A stretch of DNA of 6,834 bases from an uncultured Thermomicrobia bacterium. Lineage in GTDB: Bacteria; Chloroflexota; Chloroflexia; Thermomicrobiales; JALYUS01. A model generated the notes under the pieces. The model was not told where the DNA came from. It saw only the letters and a program-made list of their open reading frames with translations, and searched no databases. The number at the start of each line of letters is the position of its first letter. The stretch's first letter is position 1. Location of the stretch: the NCBI GenBank assembly GCA_937968015.1, contig CALBSO010000142.1:1-6834 (forward strand), given 5' to 3'. Below, piece by piece: positions 5,792-6,834 of this stretch. Made by a program: the position numbers and the translations under genes.

Positions 5792-6721
5792 ATGCAAACC
5801 GGCAATGGTCGAAAGGTTTTAGTCACGGGTGGCGCCGGCTTTATCGGCAGCCACATCGTCGAGACGCTGATGCAGGACGGTTGGCGCGTCACTGTTGTGG
5901 ATGACCTCTCCGGCGGCGACCGCGCGAACCTGCCGGGCGAGGTGCCATTCGTCGCCCGCGACATCGCCGATCCCGCGCTCATGCATGTCTTCGCGGATGG
6001 CGCGTTCGACGCGGTGATTCACTGCGCCGCGCAGACCTCGGTGCCGCGATCGGTGGCGGACCCGGCGTTTGACCGGCAGGTGAATCTCGGCGGCACGGAG
6101 AATGTCGTCCGCTGCGCGAAGGAGACGGGCGTGGGCCGCTTCGTCTTCTTCTCCTCCGGCGGCGCGGTCTATGGCGATACGGCAGTCCGCGCTGACGAAA
6201 AGACGCTGCCCGCTCCCCTCAGTCCGTACGGCGTACACAAACTCGCCGCCGAGGGATACGTTGCACTCAGCGGCCTCTCCTATGCCATCCTCCGGCCTGC
6301 CAATGTCTACGGCCCCCGCCAGCGGGTCGGCACGGACGGCGGCGTGATCGCCACCTTCGTGGACGGCCTCGCGCGCGGCGAGACGCTGCGGGTCAACGGC
6401 GATGGCGAGCAGGTGCGCGATTTCGTTTACGTCGCGGATGTCGCGGCGGCGGTGCGCTCCGCCCTCTCATGGAACTGCTCGGGTATCTGGAATGTGGCGA
6501 GCGGCAGGGAAACGACGGTCAACGACCTCGCGCGGCACGTCGGGCAGGCGCTCGGTGTCACTCCGAGCGTCGTGTACGGCCCGGCCCGCGCGGGCGATGT
6601 CCGCATCTCGCGCCTCTCGAATGAGCGAATCATCCGGCAGGGTCTCTGGCGACCCGAATACACCCTCGGGCAGGGCCTCGCTGCCATGATCGCCGCCCGG
6701 ACGGCAGGCATCTCGACGTAA
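5792..6721 (+). CDS. NAD-dependent epimerase/dehydratase, UDP-glucose 4-epimerase-like (extended SDR)
   Basis: A full-length 309-residue extended short-chain dehydrogenase/reductase that binds NAD(P) and acts on a nucleotide sugar in the cytoplasm. Seen: VTGGAGFIGSH with the glycine motif at G13-G19, acidic D37/D38 after the second strand (NAD preference), HCAAQ at 77-81, SSGGAVYG at 121-128, the catalytic pair Y146-x3-K150 in SPYGVHK, and RPANVYGPRQ at 168-177. These fit UDP-glucose/UDP-GlcNAc 4-epimerases best, but related dehydratases, decarboxylases and reductases share them, so no symbol is given. The start is the ATG 3 bp after the deacetylase stop, with GAAGGG about 10 nt upstream. It is the last gene of the tight cluster and probably supplies its sugar donor. 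A second, cut gene of the same superfamily lies at 44-119. Confidence 0.93.
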   Translation: MQTGNGRKVLVTGGAGFIGSHIVETLMQDGWRVTVVDDLSGGDRANLPGEVPFVARDIADPALMHVFADGAFDAVIHCAAQTSVPRSVADPAFDRQVNLGGTENVVRCAKETGVGRFVFFSSGGAVYGDTAVRADEKTLPAPLSPYGVHKLAAEGYVALSGLSYAILRPANVYGPRQRVGTDGGVIATFVDGLARGETLRVNGDGEQVRDFVYVADVAAAVRSALSWNCSGIWNVASGRETTVNDLARHVGQALGVTPSVVYGPARAGDVRISRLSNERIIRQGLWRPEYTLGQGLAAMIAARTAGIST

Positions 6722-6834
6722 GGCCATCCTCGGGGCTCGACGCGAGCGATATTCGACTGCGCGACGCTCACACAACAGACCTAAGTAGGTAGACAATCAT
6801 CGTTAGACAGAGATACGCTGATGGCCTCAAAGGA
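6722..6834. other. 3' intergenic tail, no supported gene
   Basis: After the epimerase stop the sequence becomes less GC-rich. A weak 5-bp stem (GCTCG 6735-6739 with CGAGC 6743-6747) is not followed by a T run, so it is a poor terminator. TAGACA occurs twice (6790-6795 and 6804-6809). An ATG at 6821 opens a frame to the edge (MASK) but has no Shine-Dalgarno, so it is not called as a gene. Confidence 0.4.

Noticed and set aside
6735..6747. Hairpin GCTCG-ACG-CGAGC after the epimerase as terminator
   Set aside because: Only five pairs, and no T run follows.
6790..6834. Possible promoter (TAGACA, 18 bp, TACGCT) and ATG at 6821 as the next gene
   Set aside because: The -10 box matches only three of six positions, it lies too close to the ATG to leave room for a leader, there is no Shine-Dalgarno, and only 14 bases of frame remain before the edge.
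120..6834. CRISPR array, tRNA, rRNA or insertion sequence
   Set aside because: By eye I saw no regular spaced repeats, no cloverleaf or conserved rRNA stretches, and no transposase-like protein in the readable frames.

Overview
The window looks like one assembled contig, with sequencing-library adapter at its left edge, from a GC-rich bacterium. Phylum cannot be proved from sequence alone. GC-rich codon choice, close gene packing, C-rich palindromes of the CCTTCCCG-AAA-CGGGAAGG type between genes, and the overall style of the proteins suggest Chloroflexota/Thermomicrobia or another deep-branching environmental lineage. That is an impression, not a demonstrated assignment.

Left edge (1-43): Illumina Nextera read-1 adapter with the end of an i5 index, not genomic. 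It cuts a minus-strand gene for an NAD-dependent sugar epimerase/dehydratase after its first 25 codons (44-119). The spacer at 120-234 carries two related palindromic hairpins. It is followed by a minus-strand DegT/DnrJ/EryC1/StrS sugar aminotransferase gene (235-1368). The aminotransferase and the cut epimerase run in the same direction and probably form a nucleotide-sugar unit.

A divergent intergenic region (1369-1576, about 208 bp) separates these from a compact plus-strand cluster of four genes. These are a metallo-beta-lactamase-fold hydrolase with an alkyl-sulfatase-type dimerisation region (1577-2839), a GT2 glycosyltransferase fused to a multi-pass membrane half (2886-5012), a membrane-anchored NodB-type polysaccharide deacetylase (4997-5788), and a complete UDP-glucose-4-epimerase-like SDR (5792-6721). 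The last three overlap or nearly touch and are very likely co-transcribed. The final ~110 bp hold no supported gene.

Read together, this is a cell-envelope glycan locus: sugar-nucleotide epimerases and an aminotransferase, a polyprenyl-phosphate-sugar synthase fused to a membrane transferase-like half, and a deacetylase. The enzyme classes match those of the Arn (Und-P-L-Ara4N) and Francisella Flm/NaxD aminosugar pathways (aminotransferase, SDR, GT2, deacetylase, GT-C). Here GT2 and the membrane half are one protein, and the deacetylase appears to face outward. That parallel is inference and is the most interesting hypothesis in the window. The MBL hydrolase does not obviously fit and may be an unrelated passenger.
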